A stretch of DNA of 64,000 nucleotides from Diadophis punctatus similis (GCA_023053685.1 JALIGW010000032.1:3899279-3963278); one strand, 5' to 3'. Positions 42,986 through 55,100 are shown, counted from the first letter of the stretch. Program-made: numbers and translations. Notes: generated by a model not told the origin, from the letters alone.

Positions 42986-43155
42986 TCTATGGAGATTCTC
43001 AGTCATCGAGGTCACGGTTGTCAAAGGTGTTTTTTTCAAGGGGCAACTGGACTTTCTTTTTTCTTTTGAAGACGTTTCCCTTCTCATCCAAGAAGCTTCT
43101 TCACTCTGACTGGATGGTGGGGAAGGAAAGGATTTATATTCCTTGCAGATAGATG
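42986..43155 (-). mobile_element. Penelope-like element terminal fragment, family B
   Basis: GTCTATGGAGATTCTCAGTC, GGCAACTGGACTTTC, then the reverse hammerhead; the core reads GTGAAGA instead of CTGAAGA and GGGAAACGTC. Confidence 0.82.
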
Positions 43156-43925
43156 GTCATTTGTCACTGGGCCCAAACCAATAAAATGAAATTTAACACA
43201 GAGAAAAGTAAAATTCTGCACCTAGGTAAGAAGAATCAAAAATACACATACAAATTGGGTGAAACCATACTCAATAGCAGCGATTGCGAGAGGGATCTTG
43301 GAGTCCTGGTAGACAGCCAACTAAATATGAGCCAGCAGTGTGCAGCAGCAGCCAAAAAGGCCAACGCAGTCCTGAGCTGCATAAATAGAGGGATACAATC
43401 AAGGACCAGAGAGGTACTAGTACCACTCTATAAAGCCTTGGTCAGACCACACCTAGAGTACTGCATCCAGTTTTGGTCACCACACTACAAAAAAGACACT
43501 GAAACCCTAGAGAAAGTGCAGAAGAGGGCAACCAGGATGATAAAGGGTCTGGAAAATAAAACATACAGTCTGGCGAAGAGAAGGACCAGGGGTGACATGA
43601 TAGCAGTGTTTCAATACTTGAGGGGATGCCACAGAGAGGAGGGGGTCAGGCTGTTCTCTATGGCACCAGAAAGCCAAACAAGGAATAACGGATGGAAGCT
43701 GACCAAGGAGAGATTCAACCTGGAAGTGAGGAGAAACTTTCTGACGGTGAGAACGATCAACCAGTGGAACAGCTTGCCAGCGGAGGTTGTGAGATCCCCA
43801 ACACTTGCGACCTTCAAGGGGAGACTGGACTGCCATCTGTCTCAAATGGTGTAGGAACTCCTGCTTGAGCAGGGGGTTGGACTAGATGACCTACAAGGTC
43901 CCTTCCAACTCTAATAATAAATCTA
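43156..43925 (+). mobile_element. CR1 LINE, ORF2 C-terminus and 3' UTR
   Basis: 233-codon open frame (43153-43854): KMKFNTEKSKILHLGKKN, CERDLGVLVDSQLNMSQQC, RPHLEYCIQFWSPHYKKD, TINQWNSLPAEVV. One of the least damaged CR1 copies here; diverged subfamily (GGACTAGATGACCTACAAGG tail). Confidence 0.94.
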
Positions 43926-43939
43926 AATAAATCTAAAAT

Positions 43940-44395
43940 CTTTTTTGAGGGTCATTGAGGCCACTTGGAGGGTTTAATCTGTAGTCCTTGGGATCACCCA
44001 AGTGGTGCAAATGGGTGTGGAGCCTTCTTGGAACTGCTGAAAGGACCGTGTTGTAGACTGGAGATAGATGATGCCGTATCCCTCCCCCTCAGTTGAGAGA
44101 GGGCTGTTCAGTTTTGATATAATGGCCTCTTTGACCCCTCTTTCAAACCAGCAATCCTCTCTGTCCAGAATGTGGACTTTGCTGTCTTCAAACGAGTGGC
44201 CTGTGTCTTTTAAATTCTTCTTCATATGTCTGCAAGGAGTATAAATCCTTCCCTTCCCCACTATCCTGTCAGAGCTGAAGAAGCTTCTTGGATGAGAAGC
44301 GAAACGTCCTCAAAGAAAAAACGAGGAAGTCCCGTTGCCTCTTGAAAAAGCACCTTTGGGATGACCTGGATGACTGAGAATCTCCATAGATTTTT
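43940..44395. mobile_element. Penelope-like element, family B, ORF end and terminal region
   Basis: 43945-44250 on the minus strand encodes the PLE C-terminus (HSFEDSKVHILDREDCWFER, GVKEAIISKLNSPLST). 44255-44395 is the terminal region in plus orientation with hammerhead and CACCTTTGGGATGACCTGG. The coding part and terminal region are therefore inverted relative to each other. Confidence 0.82.
44272..44311 (+). ncRNA. Hammerhead ribozyme (PLE family B), intact core
   Basis: Stem I GAG (44272-44274) with CTC (44309-44311). Core CTGAAGA 44275-44281, extra A 44282, stem II GCTTCT (44283-44288) perfectly paired with AGAAGC (44295-44300) around TGGATG, GAAAC 44301-44305, GTC 44306-44308. Architecture is identical to family A although stem and loop sequences differ. 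Stem III again only ACGU. Confidence 0.72.
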
Positions 44396-44459
44396 AGCCG
44401 TGCACTTTGGGATGAACAGCCTTTCAATGGGGTGGGAGTATGAACGGATTTCCCAAAAA

Positions 44460-44745
44460 TTGCAGATTACAGGAACCATTTGCACCACTCAGGTGACCCT
44501 GAGGACACAGACAAACCTCCAGGTGGCCTCAACAACCCTCTAAAAGGATGCAAATGACCAGCTGTCTTCAAGGAATATAAATCCTTCCATTCCCCACCAT
44601 CCAAGTCAGAGCTGAAGAAGCTTCTTGGATGAGAAGCGAAATGTCTTCAAAGAAAAAAACCAGAAAGTCCAGTTGCCTCTTAAAAAAGCACCTTTGGGAC
44701 AACCATGACCTGGAGGACAGAGAATCTCCATAGACATTCTTCCTA
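44460..44745 (+). mobile_element. Penelope-like element terminal region, family B
   Basis: CAGGTGACCCTGAGGACAC, GGAATATAAATCC, hammerhead at 44609-44648 (CTGAAGA, perfect stem II, GAAATGTC), CAGTTGCCTCTTAAAAAAGC, GACAGAGAATCTCCATAGAC. Confidence 0.85.
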
Positions 44746-45240
44746 TGTTTCATTTACAAATATATAACAGCCGAACCTCATTTGCTAATGCTCAATGACC
44801 CTCTGGCCATTCAAATATTCCCCTTAGCATTAAGAGATAAACCCGCATGAGTAGCTCAGCCAGTTTATCACCAAGCCTTCCGTCCGTGCCCAAATGTGCA
44901 TTTATTCACTTCCTCATCCCGATACCCACAACCCACTTACGGCCCTAGATTAACACACTCCGCTAAGAAATAACACAGCATGTTTTGGGTTTGGCTCAGT
45001 AAGTCACGCAGACGCAGCCATCGCAACGGGGTAAAAAATCACGATTTATGGGTTCGTATGGCGAACAAACCCAACCACTTAAGGCTGTGATTTAACACAC
45101 AGCAAATAAAGCAAACTCAGGCTTAGCAGGAAAGCGGAAAGCCAGTCATTCAATCCTGCCATCGTGTGCCACATTCTCGTTGAGGGAAGTTACCCCTCCT
45201 AGAAGAATGAAATATTTTGAGAAATATTTTTTTTAAAAAG
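44746..45240. other. Unassigned intronic sequence
   Basis: No recognisable element. Confidence 0.4.
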
Positions 45241-45735
45241 CAGACTATTGTATTTCCCCTAAAAGAGAAATAGAAATCTTAAGGGAGACAGAAACTCAGC
45301 CCCAGCTCCCTGCCCCCAGCAAATATTTGGTGCCCATTGAGGAGGACTGGGCCAGCCTATCTACAAAACAAAAGACCTTCAGCTCCAGGGTGATGGGTTC
45401 AAGACATGACCCTCCAGGACATAATAGGATTATCTAGCAGCAGGGCTCACTGCGTTACAAAATCTCCTAAGGACATTGCATCAGAGCCCAAACTTCAACC
45501 AAACGTATCTCAGACAAACATGACCCCACATGGCCCCATGGGAGTCTGACAACAGCCAAAAGAATACATGTTCTTGCACAGGAACAGGAAGCTCAAGTTC
45601 AAAGCCCAAGAGAAGGTATAAAAGCCCCTCACTCTCAACCCCATGTGTTCAGCTGCACCAAAGAACCATGTGCTTGGTAGTTCTGCTTCGCCATTAAACC
45701 ATCTTTCCAATCAGCCACGTTTCCAGTGTCTTTCT
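45241..45735 (+). mobile_element. Putative LTR (boundaries unknown)
   Basis: Retroviral-type order near the right end: TATAAAAGCCCC at 45617, AACCCCATGTG, ATTAAACC about 80 bp later and CCAGTGTCTTTCTCCAGC. No target duplication could be fixed. Confidence 0.35.
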
Positions 45736-46067
45736 CCAGCTTGGAACTGAACCAAGGCGAATACGAAGGAGGGCAATTAAGCAAGAGAGACGGGAGGGAG
45801 CAGGCCGCATTTACTAATGTGCAGATGTTTGTTCTCTTTGGCGCAGCAAAGCAACATCCCGGGAACAGTTGGGTGGCTGTTTCCAACTCGAAGGAGGCAA
45901 CAGCCCCCGCTGGTAGCCCCCTCGGATTGCTTCTGCATGGCAGCACACAACGATAGGTGCCCAGCTATAAATTAGGGCAATTATTTCTCCCTGGTTGGCT
46001 TTTTATTCCATGCAATCAACTTCCCGCTCCCACCCACTCCCCGTTTTAAGCCAAAAAAAATTTTTTT
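45736..46067. other. Unassigned; start of KIAA1328 intron 4
   Basis: No recognisable element. Confidence 0.45.
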
Positions 46068-46308
<241 letters not shown>

Positions 46309-46380
46309 TCACGATTCCTGTTGCTTCTACTCAAGGGAGCCCATCAAGTAGCTGATTTGACTGTACTGCTGCTGTCATGG

Positions 46381-46440
46381 AGTGTGTGTGTGTGTGTGTG
46401 CGCGCGCGCGCAAGTGTGCATGCATGTGTGTGTGTGGTTT
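46381..46440. repeat. (TG)n(CG)n alternating repeat
   Basis: GTGTGTGTGTGTGTG followed by CGCGCGCGCG and more TG; alternating purine-pyrimidine, Z-DNA prone. Confidence 0.95.
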
Positions 46441-46540
46441 TTATATTGTGGATTTTTAATGTTATAAGCCGCCCTAAGGAACTTGTGTGTGAGTTGGGTG
46501 GCCCTGTAAATTTGCTTAATAAATAAATAGATGGATAGAA
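46441..46540 (+). mobile_element. L2-type LINE 3' end
   Basis: ATAAGCCGCCCTAAGGAAC, GAGTTGGGTGGCCCTG and AATAAATAAATAG tail. Confidence 0.75.
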
Positions 46541-46544
46541 GATA

Positions 46545-46635
46545 TAATAACTGTAGCTCTGGACTGAACTGTGGGGTCCTTGGTGCTCTCTCAGCTTGGT
46601 GATTTCCTTGCAGATGTTTCCAGATGGTTTTCATC
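46545..46635 (-). mobile_element. Penelope-like element fragment, family A
   Basis: TGTAGCTCTGGACTGAACTG, GGTGCTCTCTCAGCTTGG, TTGCAGATGTTTC; breaks off inside the hammerhead. Confidence 0.75.
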
Positions 46636-47300
46636 CTTAGGTAGGACTAGAACTCACCATCTCCTGGTGATTGGCCCACCCAGCCGGCTTTCATGATTAA
46701 GGCAGAACTCAAACTCACAGTCTCCTGGTAAATTGGCCCAGTCAACCCAGCTAGCTTTTGTGCCAAAGGCAGGACTAGAACTCACAGCTCCAGGTGATTA
46801 GCCCAAAGTCTGGCCTTCATGCCTAAGGCAGGACTAGAACACACGGTCTCCTTTCATGCCTAAGGCAGGACTAGAACTCACAGCTCCAGGTGATTAGCCC
46901 AAAGTCTGGCCTTCATGCCTAAGGCAGGACTAGAACACACGGTCTCCTTTCATGCCTAAGGCAGGACTAGAACTCACAGCTCCAGGTGATTAGCCCAAAG
47001 ACAGTTGGCCTTCATGCCTAAGGCAGGACTAGAACGCACGGTCTCCTTTCATGCCTAAGGCTAGAACTTCCTGGCTCCTGGTGATTGGCCCAAAATCAGT
47101 GGGCTTTCGTGCCTAAGGCAGCACTAGAACTCACCGTCTCCTGGTGATTGGCCCAAAGTCACCCAGCCGGCTTTTGTGCCTAAGGCAGGACTAGAACTCA
47201 ATGTCTCTTGCTAATTGGCCCAAAGTTATCCAGTCGGCTTTCATACCAAGACGGGACTAGAACTTACCATCCCCAGCCTGGTGCCTTCACCAACAGACCT
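46636..47300 (-). repeat. SINE-derived minisatellite with ~96-bp higher-order unit
   Basis: Units built on GGCAGGACTAGAACTCACAG, CTCCAGGTGATTAGCCC and AAAGTCTGGCCTTCATGCC. From 46772 to about 47060 a ~96-bp double unit repeats three times nearly unchanged. Same source SINE as 37950-38615, independently amplified. Confidence 0.9.
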
Positions 47301-47484
47301 AACTTTACACTTGTAGTTAAGCCTTTGTGTAGGTCAATGGTACAGAGGGAGAAGCCTCAGCCCCACAGAGCAACTCCCAAGGATCAGGCCACATTCACAA
47401 GGTAAGTAGCCTCACCCAGCCCAGCCCAAAGCATCCGCCCCATCGTAGGAGACAAACCTCTGCTGACTAAACCAGTGGCCATGT

Positions 47485-47830
47485 TTGAGCAGAAGGTTTG
47501 ATGCTTTGGAGAATAGCTTCATTCCCTCTTCTTTGTTGCATCCCCTCAAATCTTGGAGCACTGCCATCATGACCCCCCTCGTCCTTCTTTTCATCAAACT
47601 AGACATACCCAGTTCCTGCAACTGTTCTTCATACGTTTTAGCCTCCAGTCCCCTAATCCTTTTTGTTGCTCTTCTCTGCACTCTTTCTAGAGTCTCAACA
47701 TCTTTTTTTACATTGTGGCAACCAAAACTGGATGCAATATTCCAAGTGTGGCCTTACCCAGGCATTATAAAGTGGTATTAAAACTTCAGGTGATGTTGAT
47801 TCTATCCCTCTGTTGGTGCAGCCTGGGACT
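47485..47830 (-). mobile_element. CR1 LINE fragment
   Basis: Minus frame [40 protein letters not shown]; 3' UTR absent. Confidence 0.9.
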
Positions 47831-48084
47831 GATAGTGAGTTCTAGTCTTGCCTTAGGCAGGAAAGCCAGCTGGTGATTCTCAGCCAAGCACCATGAGACG
47901 GTGAGTTCTAGTCATACCTTAAGCATGAAAGCCGGCTGGGTGACTTTGGGCCAATCACCGGGAGACAGTGAGTTCTAGTCCCATCTTAGGCATGAATGCC
48001 GGCTGGGTGCCCTTGCGCCAGTCATTTTCTCTCCACACAACTCATCTCCCAGAGTTGTTATTGTGAGGAAAATAAGGAGTATTA

Positions 48085-49106
48085 CCGTATTTTTCGGAGT
48101 ATAAGACGCACCTTTTTTACTCCCCAAAAGAGGGTGAAAACTTGGGTACGTCTTATACACCGAATGCAGCCCCACCCACCCAGCCACCCCCACCCTTTGG
48201 CCTCTGTCTTCCAGCAATTTACCTGCTTGCAGGAAAGAGGGAAGAGCTCTATAAAGAGCTTGCAGGAAAGAGGGAAGAGCAAGTCAGTAGCAGTTTCCCG
48301 ATCTACAGCTGATTAGGTTTGCCATGTGGGAAAATGAAAGTGAAACTAACTACAAAGAGGCAAATAGCTGGGAGAGACACAGCAGATTTTTATTTTTTGC
48401 TGAACTGGATGGAAGGGGGTAAGTGAATAACTATAAATGTCTGTAGAATGTTCAAATTATTAGACTTATTTTTTAAAGACTGCTTTATTATTGTTCTAGA
48501 GCCAGGGGTCTCCAACCTTGGCAACTTTAAGACTTGTGGACTTCAACTCCCAGAATTCCACAGCCAGCTTTGTTAGCTTTGCTGGCTGTGGAATTCTGGG
48601 AGTTGAAGTCCACAAGTCTTAAAAGTTGCCAAGGTTGGAGATCCCTGTAAATCTAGACAACTTAACAAAATAAAGAAGCTTTTTAAAATAAATGCTTGCT
48701 CTGAAGAGGCCCAGTGCTATTATATCTTCTTTTAAATAATAGAGAATAATGTATACTTCCAGAAATTTTAATTAATTTTAACAGCTCTGTACAAGTATAG
48801 TATGAAATGTAACAGTGTCCTGTTTAGTATTAGAGTTTAGTTACCTTGGAGTAGATCTATTTAAATAATTGGGAAGAGTTAGTGTGACTACATTTAAGAA
48901 AACTTTCTGGCACAATGTGCATTTCTCCAATTCTTTGCTATTTCTATGGGTCAGGCACACATGCACAGAAATACACAGCAAACAGTGTATATCATCTGTG
49001 CTGTTTGCTGTTTGGCAAATTGCTTGGAGGCAGAGGCCTTTTTCCCTTGTTTTCCTCTCCCAAAACTAAGGTTAGTTCAGTGCGTCTTATACTCCGAAAA
49101 ATACGG
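48085..49106. mobile_element. TIR DNA transposon with TA target, ~1 kb
   Basis: CCGTATTTTTCGGAGTATAA at the left and TTATACTCCGAAAAATACGG at the right, TA on both sides. The empty site is visible in the SINE at 60030 (GGAGTATTAGGTATG), which shows that exactly TA was duplicated. No transposase recognised. A hairpin MITE (48503-48647) is nested within. Confidence 0.88.
48503..48647. mobile_element. Palindromic hAT-like MITE
   Basis: CAGGGGTCTCCAACCTTGGC against GCCAAGGTTGGAGATCCCTG; arms ~65 bp, loop near TTTGTTAGC. Target duplication not clear. Confidence 0.85.
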
Positions 49107-49301
49107 TAGGTATGTTCGCCACCTTGAGTTGTTTATAAATAAATGTGGGATAGAAATAAAATAAATAACCATATAAATACATTTGCAGCTCTCTCTGATC
49201 TCTCAGAGAGAATGTGGTCGAACACTTTGAATAAAGACAAATTCCTCCAATTCACAAAACAATTCTCCACCTTCCACATTATCAGACCCCGTTTATCCTC
49301 A

Positions 49302-49397
<96 letters not shown>

Positions 49398-49399
49398 CT

Positions 49400-49904
49400 A
49401 AAAATTAAAATCCACACTTACAAAAAGAACTTCGTTAACGTGGAAAGAAACCTTCCTGAATTTACAATAAATTATTTTAAGCACGAATGGCTACAGATTC
49501 TGCTGAAAATTCAGCCATACTTAATTGAAGAAAAGACACATGTTTACAAACAGTTACGGGAATAATTCTCCAAATGTTCTATTGGAAGAGTCATTGTTGG
49601 CTTATGCTTCCACAAGCGAGCTTCACCAAGGGCTAGGAGGAGGAAAAAGGGGAGGACTGTGATGTTGCAAGGGACTCAGAAATGGGGGTTTAAACAGGGG
49701 GTGCAGTCCTGTTTTTAATCTTTGGGAATTTATCATCTGTGGCTGATACAATTTTTTGCCAGAAGCAACAATTTGCTACGTAAAACTTCATAAGATCTGA
49801 AGTATTACAAGGCTTTTTTTTCAAATACACATCACAACTGAAAAATGGGTAAAAGTACGTTTTGGAAATGTAAAAATAAAAAGGAATGATTCAAAACCTA
49901 CTGG
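49400..49904. other. Unassigned intronic sequence
   Basis: KIAA1328 intron 2, no recognisable element. Confidence 0.45.
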
Positions 49905-50255
49905 TAGAACTAAGGAGACGTTTCCTGATAGTGAGAACAATTAACCAGTGGAACGGCTTGCCTTCAGAAGTTGTGGCTGCTCCATCACTGGAGGTTTTTA
50001 AGAGATTATAAACGGCCATTTATCTGAAATGGTATAGGCCAGGGGTAGGCAAAGCTGGCTCTTCTATGACTCATGGACTTCAACTCCCAGAATTTCTGAG
50101 CCAATCATGCTAGCTTAGGAATTCTGGGAGTTGAAGTCCACGAGTCATAGAAGAGCCAACTTTGCCTACCCCTGGTATAGGGTTTCCTGCTTGAGCAGGG
50201 GGTTGGACTAGAAGACCTCCAAGGTCCCGTCCAACTCTGTCATTCTGTAATGTTC
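49905..50255 (+). mobile_element. CR1 3' end split by a hairpin MITE
   Basis: AGAACTAAGGAGACGTTTCC to GGTATAGG, then GTATAGGGTTTCCTGCTTG and GGGTTGGACTAGAAGACC. Confidence 0.9.
50040..50174. mobile_element. Palindromic hAT MITE
   Basis: CAGGGGTAGGCAAAGCTGGC against CCAACTTTGCCTACCCCTG. Flanks GTATAGGC and GTATAGGG (7 of 8; the CR1 word is GTATAGGG). Confidence 0.92.
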
Positions 50256-50436
50256 TGTTATCTTTAAATCCCCAAATGACTCCCAAACCGCATTTGATTG
50301 CACTACTTTTTACTAAAACCGTTTCATCCCGTAATTCTAGGTGCCAATTCCAAAACACGAGATATTTCCCTCCCGCAACGTCCAATTGGCTACCGGAGTG
50401 AGTCTCTAGGCTTCATGGGCCACCCAATTGCTAGAG

Positions 50437-50583
50437 CAGTGTTTCCCAACCTTGGCAACTTGAAGATGTCTGGACTTCAACTCCCAGAATTCCCCAGCCA
50501 GTTTTGGCTGGGGAATTCTTGGGTGGGGAATTCTGGGAGTTGAAGTCCAGACATCTTCAAGTTGCCAAGGTTGGGAAACACTG
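50437..50583. mobile_element. Palindromic hAT MITE (first of a pair)
   Basis: CAGTGTTTCCCAACCTTGGC against GCCAAGGTTGGGAAACACTG. Left flank TGCTAGAG, right flank GTCTAGAG. Confidence 0.9.
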
Positions 50584-50591
50584 GTCTAGAG

Positions 50592-50726
50592 CAGGGGTAG
50601 GCAAAGTTGGCTCTTCTATGACTCATGGACTTCAACTCCCAGAATTTCTGAGCCAATCATGCTAGCTTAGGAATTCTGGGAGTTGAAGTCCACGAGTCAT
50701 AGAAGAGCCAACTTTGCCTACCCCTG
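50592..50726. mobile_element. Palindromic hAT MITE (second of a pair)
   Basis: Nearly identical to 50040-50174. Left flank GTCTAGAG (shared with the first MITE), right flank TGCTAGAG. Confidence 0.9.
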
Positions 50727-50734
50727 TGCTAGAG

Positions 50735-51305
50735 CATCAAAAAGCCAGAGTACCAATGATGTGATAGTACCGGTATAGTATTATTATTATTTTTTACTAA
50801 GAGATGTATTTGCACTCTTGCACCACCAGAGGGCACTTCATTGTCCAGAAAATTCTGCACGCCCACGGAGGATAAGACTTAACCTTCTCAGGAAACCAGA
50901 CAGGTGTGTTAGAACACAGGTAGCCAAGCAGATGCTTTTCCAAAACCGATAAAACCCCTATTTAGAACTCAGGAAGTGTTTCTAATGCAATGCCCGGCAC
51001 ACCTGAGTGCAACAAAACATGGTCTGCAGGACAAGATAAGCACCACAGCTGCGGTGATTCACTTGGCCCCAAGCCTCTCGGCATTTTGTAAATCCCCGAA
51101 GCCTGGATGTTCCCTGGAGCATGAGGTCTAGCAGCTGGCTGAGCCTGTTGATGTGCTTTTTCTCAGTATGATTTAAGTTTGTAATATTGTGTTGCTGCCA
51201 TTCTTGTCGTTGTTAGGGTTGCTTTTGTTTTTGGAGGCTTTCGGCGGCCTCAAGCACCAGAGTCACAATTGTGAGATGGCAAGCTGTATAAATTGATATA
51301 TGAAC
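50735..51305. other. Unassigned intronic sequence
   Basis: No recognisable element. Confidence 0.4.
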
Positions 51306-51775
51306 TGTTAGAACCCTGTTTAAACGATTGGGTGTGTTAATATATGATTAAGCCACAAATCACTGTTATGTGTATATTGCTTTAAATGCATTGTGGATGA
51401 TTACTATATAAGCAAGCAAGAGAGCATGCTCAATGTGGTTGGTGGTTTAGTGTGGTTTAGTGTGGTGAGTGGTGTTTGACGGTGTGTTCCGGATTGAAGA
51501 CTCTGTGCTGCTTTACTGATGAGTAGATTACTTTATGACTGTGTGGAATTGCTGTGAAGAGTTACTATCTGTGATAGTATAGAATTAAGTGATAGCTGTA
51601 ATCTTTGTTTGTGAGTTAAAACAAAGATAGGCAAGAAGAAGAAACTTCGCATTGACTGAATAACTGTGTATGACTTGGACTTCCTATTTAACTTTGCTAC
51701 TATTTTGTACATATTAAAGATATTCTGTTTATTGACTGAATAGCATTCATATCAAACTGCAACACCATTACTATG
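51306..51775 (+). mobile_element. Putative LTR
   Basis: TGTTAGAACCCTG start, ACTATATAAGCAAGC (TATA-like) at 51400, ATTAAAGATATTC near the end and a possible CTGCAACA terminus. No target duplication found, so the call is tentative. Confidence 0.4.
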
Positions 51776-51849
51776 TGTACTACAACACATTTCGCTGTGT
51801 ATGTGCTTAACAGCACAATAACTCCTTAACATGAACAAATATCAACAGA

Positions 51850-52120
51850 GGAGAGCACTGGTAGCTCAGGGATGTATGGTGGGGTCCTTGGTGATCTCTT
51901 ACGCGTGAGTGCCTATGGAGATCCTCAGCCATCCAGGTCATGGTTGTCCCAAAGGTGCTTTTTCAGGAGGCGACTGGACTTTCTGGTTATTCTTTGAAGA
52001 TGTTTTCGGAGCTGAAGAAGCTTCTTGGATGAGACGCTAATCATCTTCAAAGAAAAACCAGAAAGTCCAGTCGCCTCTTGAAAAAGCACCTATGGGATTC
52101 CTAGCATTATTTACACAGAG
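51850..52120. mobile_element. Penelope-like element fragments, families A and B
   Basis: 51855-51905 is a family A piece in reverse. 51906-52000 is a family B end in reverse, and 52005-52100 family B in plus orientation with CTGAAGA and stem II arms but a broken 3' core (CTAATCATC). Confidence 0.78.
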
Positions 52121-52179
52121 AGAGAGAGAGAGTATTATTATATCAACTTACATAGCCATTCATCACAAAATCATGATGC

Positions 52180-55100
52180 AGCATTTATTATTTATTTATT
52201 TTGCTGGATTTCTATGCCGCCCAATCCCTAGGGACTCAGGGCGGCTCACAACATATTCGATCCATTACAAAATAAAAGCTATCATTAAAATATAAAAAAC
52301 ATACAAATGCAATAATTAAAAATACAGAAATTACAAAAGTTAAAAGAGTATCTCATTTACCCCGCCTGCCGGAAGAGCCAGGTTTTTATCGCTTTCCGGA
52401 AGGCCAGCAGGGTGGGGATGGTCCTGATCTCTGGAGGGAGTTGGTTCCACAGGGAGGGAGCTCCCACAGAGAAGGCCCTCCCCCTTGGTCCCGCCAGCCG
52501 ACATTGTTTGGTCGATGGGACCTGGAGGAGGCCGACTCTGTGGGCTCTAACCGGTCGTAGGGAGGTATCCGGCAGGATGCGGTCCCGAAGGTAACCTGGC
52601 CCTGAGCCATGTAGGGCTTTAAAGGTAACGACCAACACCTTAAATTGGATCCGGAGACTAATGGGCAACCAATGCAGCTGGCGGAAGATAGGTGTTACGT
52701 GGGTGCATCTAGGTACACCCACCACAGCTCGCGCAGCTGCATTTTGCACCAATTGTAGTCTCCGGATACTCTTCAAGGGTAGCCCCATGTAGAGCACATT
52801 GCAGTAATCCAGCCGTGAGGTGATAAGGGCATGAGTGACTGTAAGAAGTGCCTCCTTCTCCAAGTAGGGCCGCAATTGGTGCACAAGACGTACTTGTGCA
52901 AAGGTCCCCCTAGCCACAGCTGAAAGATGTTGTTCCAATTTTAGCTGTGGGTCTAGGAGGACACCCAAATTGCGGACCCGTTCTGAGGGAGCTAATTTCT
53001 CTCTCCCAAGAACCAAGGAGGGACAGTTGGTCAAGTCCTTAGGAGGCAATATCCACAGCCACTCAGTCTTGTCAGGGTTAAGTTTTAGCCGGTTCTTCCC
53101 CATCCAGACCCTAACATCATCCAGGCAGCGGCCCATTACGTCTACGGCTTCCCCGAACTGAGACGGGGTGGAGATGTACAACTGGGTATCATCAGCATAT
53201 TGCTGATACCTCACCCCGTGTCGTCAGATGATCTCACCCAGGGGCTTCATGTAGATATTAAACAGGATGGGCGAGAGGACCGAGCCCTGCGACACCCCAC
53301 ATAGTAGGGGCCTAGGGCTCGACCTCTGCCCCCCTGTCAACACCGACTGCGTCCTGTCAGACGAAGGAGGAGAACCACTGCAAAACAGTGCCACCCACCC
53401 CCATCTCTCTGAGACGACGCAGAAGGATACCATGGTCAATGGTATCGAAGGCCGCTGAGAGGTCAAGTAGCACCAGGATAGAGGAATGGCCCCTATCCCG
53501 GGCCCGCCAGAGATCATCCATCAGGGTGACCAAAGCCGTTTCCGTACTGTAACCGCGCCTGAAACCAGATTGAAAGGGATCCAGACAATCAGTGTCATCC
53601 AACAGTCGTAGGAGCTGGAGTGCCACCACTTTCTCAACAACCTTCCCCGCGAAGGGAAGGTTGGAGACTGGACGGAAGTTCTTTAAATCCGCCGGGTCCA
53701 GGGAAGGCTTCTTGAGGAGGGGTCTCACCACCGCAGCTTTTAAGGGCTGTGGGACGGACCCCTCTCTCAAAGAAGCGTTGACCAACGCCTGGAGCCAGCC
53801 GCGTGAAACCTCCCTGGTGGCCGAAACCAACCAGGAGGGACACGGGTCCAATAAACAAGTGGCGGAACTCATAGCTCCTATGGCCTTGTCCACATCCTCA
53901 GGAGTCACTGGTTCAAACCTATCCCATATAACCGGACTAAGACCTGCCCCAGTCATCTCGGCCTGTACTGCCCAATCGGAGTCCAGGTCTGTCCGAATCT
54001 GAATGACTTTGTCCGCCAGAAACCGAGAAAATTCCTCAGCTCTACCCTGCAAGGGATCTCCGCCTTCCTCCTTAGCCAGGAGGGTGCGGGTCACCCTAAA
54101 CAGGGCGGCTGGGCGGGAGTCAGCGGACGCAATAAGAGCGGAAAAATGTGAACGTTTTGCCGCCCTTATCGCCACTAAGTAAGACTTAATGAAAGTTCTT
54201 AAAAGTGTCCGGTCAGACTCAGCTTTACTAGATCTCCATCGTCACTCTAGGCGTCTCTTGTGGCGCTTCATCTCCCGGAGTTCCTCGGTGAACCAAGGAG
54301 CTCTCCTGGATCCCCTTCCACGGAGAGGCCGCAAAGGCGCAATCCGATCCAGAGCCCCCGCCGCCGCCTGGTTCCAGGCGGCAACCAGGGATTCGGACGA
54401 ACTGTGTACCAGGGATTCAGGTATCTCCCCAAGTTCCCTCTGGAATCCGTCGGGTTCCATTAGGCGCCTGGGGCGGAACCACTTAATCGGTCCCGCCTCC
54501 TTGCGGTGGAGGTGTGGTGCCATAAAATCCAACCTCAGAAGGAAATGATCTGACCACGACAAGGGTACTGTGACTAAACCCCTTAGCCCCAGATCATCTC
54601 TCCACTGCCCCGAGAGAAACACAAGATCAAGCATGTGACCCCCCTCATGAGTCGGACCCTGAACTACTTGGGTCAGGTCCATGGTTGTCATGGAAGCCAT
54701 GAACTCCTGGACTGCCCCCGAGGCTTCGCCGGACGATGGCAGATTGAAGTCCCCCAGCACCATCAACCTGGGGAACTCAACCGCCAGCCCTGCAACCGCC
54801 TCGAGCAGAACAGGCAGGGCCTTTGTAACGCAGCTAGGAGGCAGGTACATTAACAAAAGGCCCACTGGACCCCTAAGTCCAACTTCAGAAGGAGTGTCTC
54901 ACACCCAACAATCTCCGGGGCAGGGCTCCTTCGAGGGCACAGATTTTGGCGAGCTATAATAACCACTCCTCCACCCCTTCCCTGGGGTCGCGGCTGATGC
55001 TGAACCGAGAACCCGTCCGGGCATATTTCTGAAAGGGGCACCCCCCCTTCCTGGCCCAGCCAGGTCTCGGTTATACATACCAGGTCCGCCCCCTCTTCTA

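Larger units (their letters stand above)
47832..49170 (+). mobile_element. tRNA-derived SINE, partly tandem, split by a TIR element
   Basis: GTGAGTTCTAGTC / GAAAGCCGGCTGGGTGAC units (three), then CCCAGAGTTGTTATTGTGAGG and GGAGTATTA. After the DNA transposon the SINE resumes at 49107 with TAGGTATGTTCGCCACCTTG and a GGATAGAAATAAAATAAAT tail. Confidence 0.82.
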
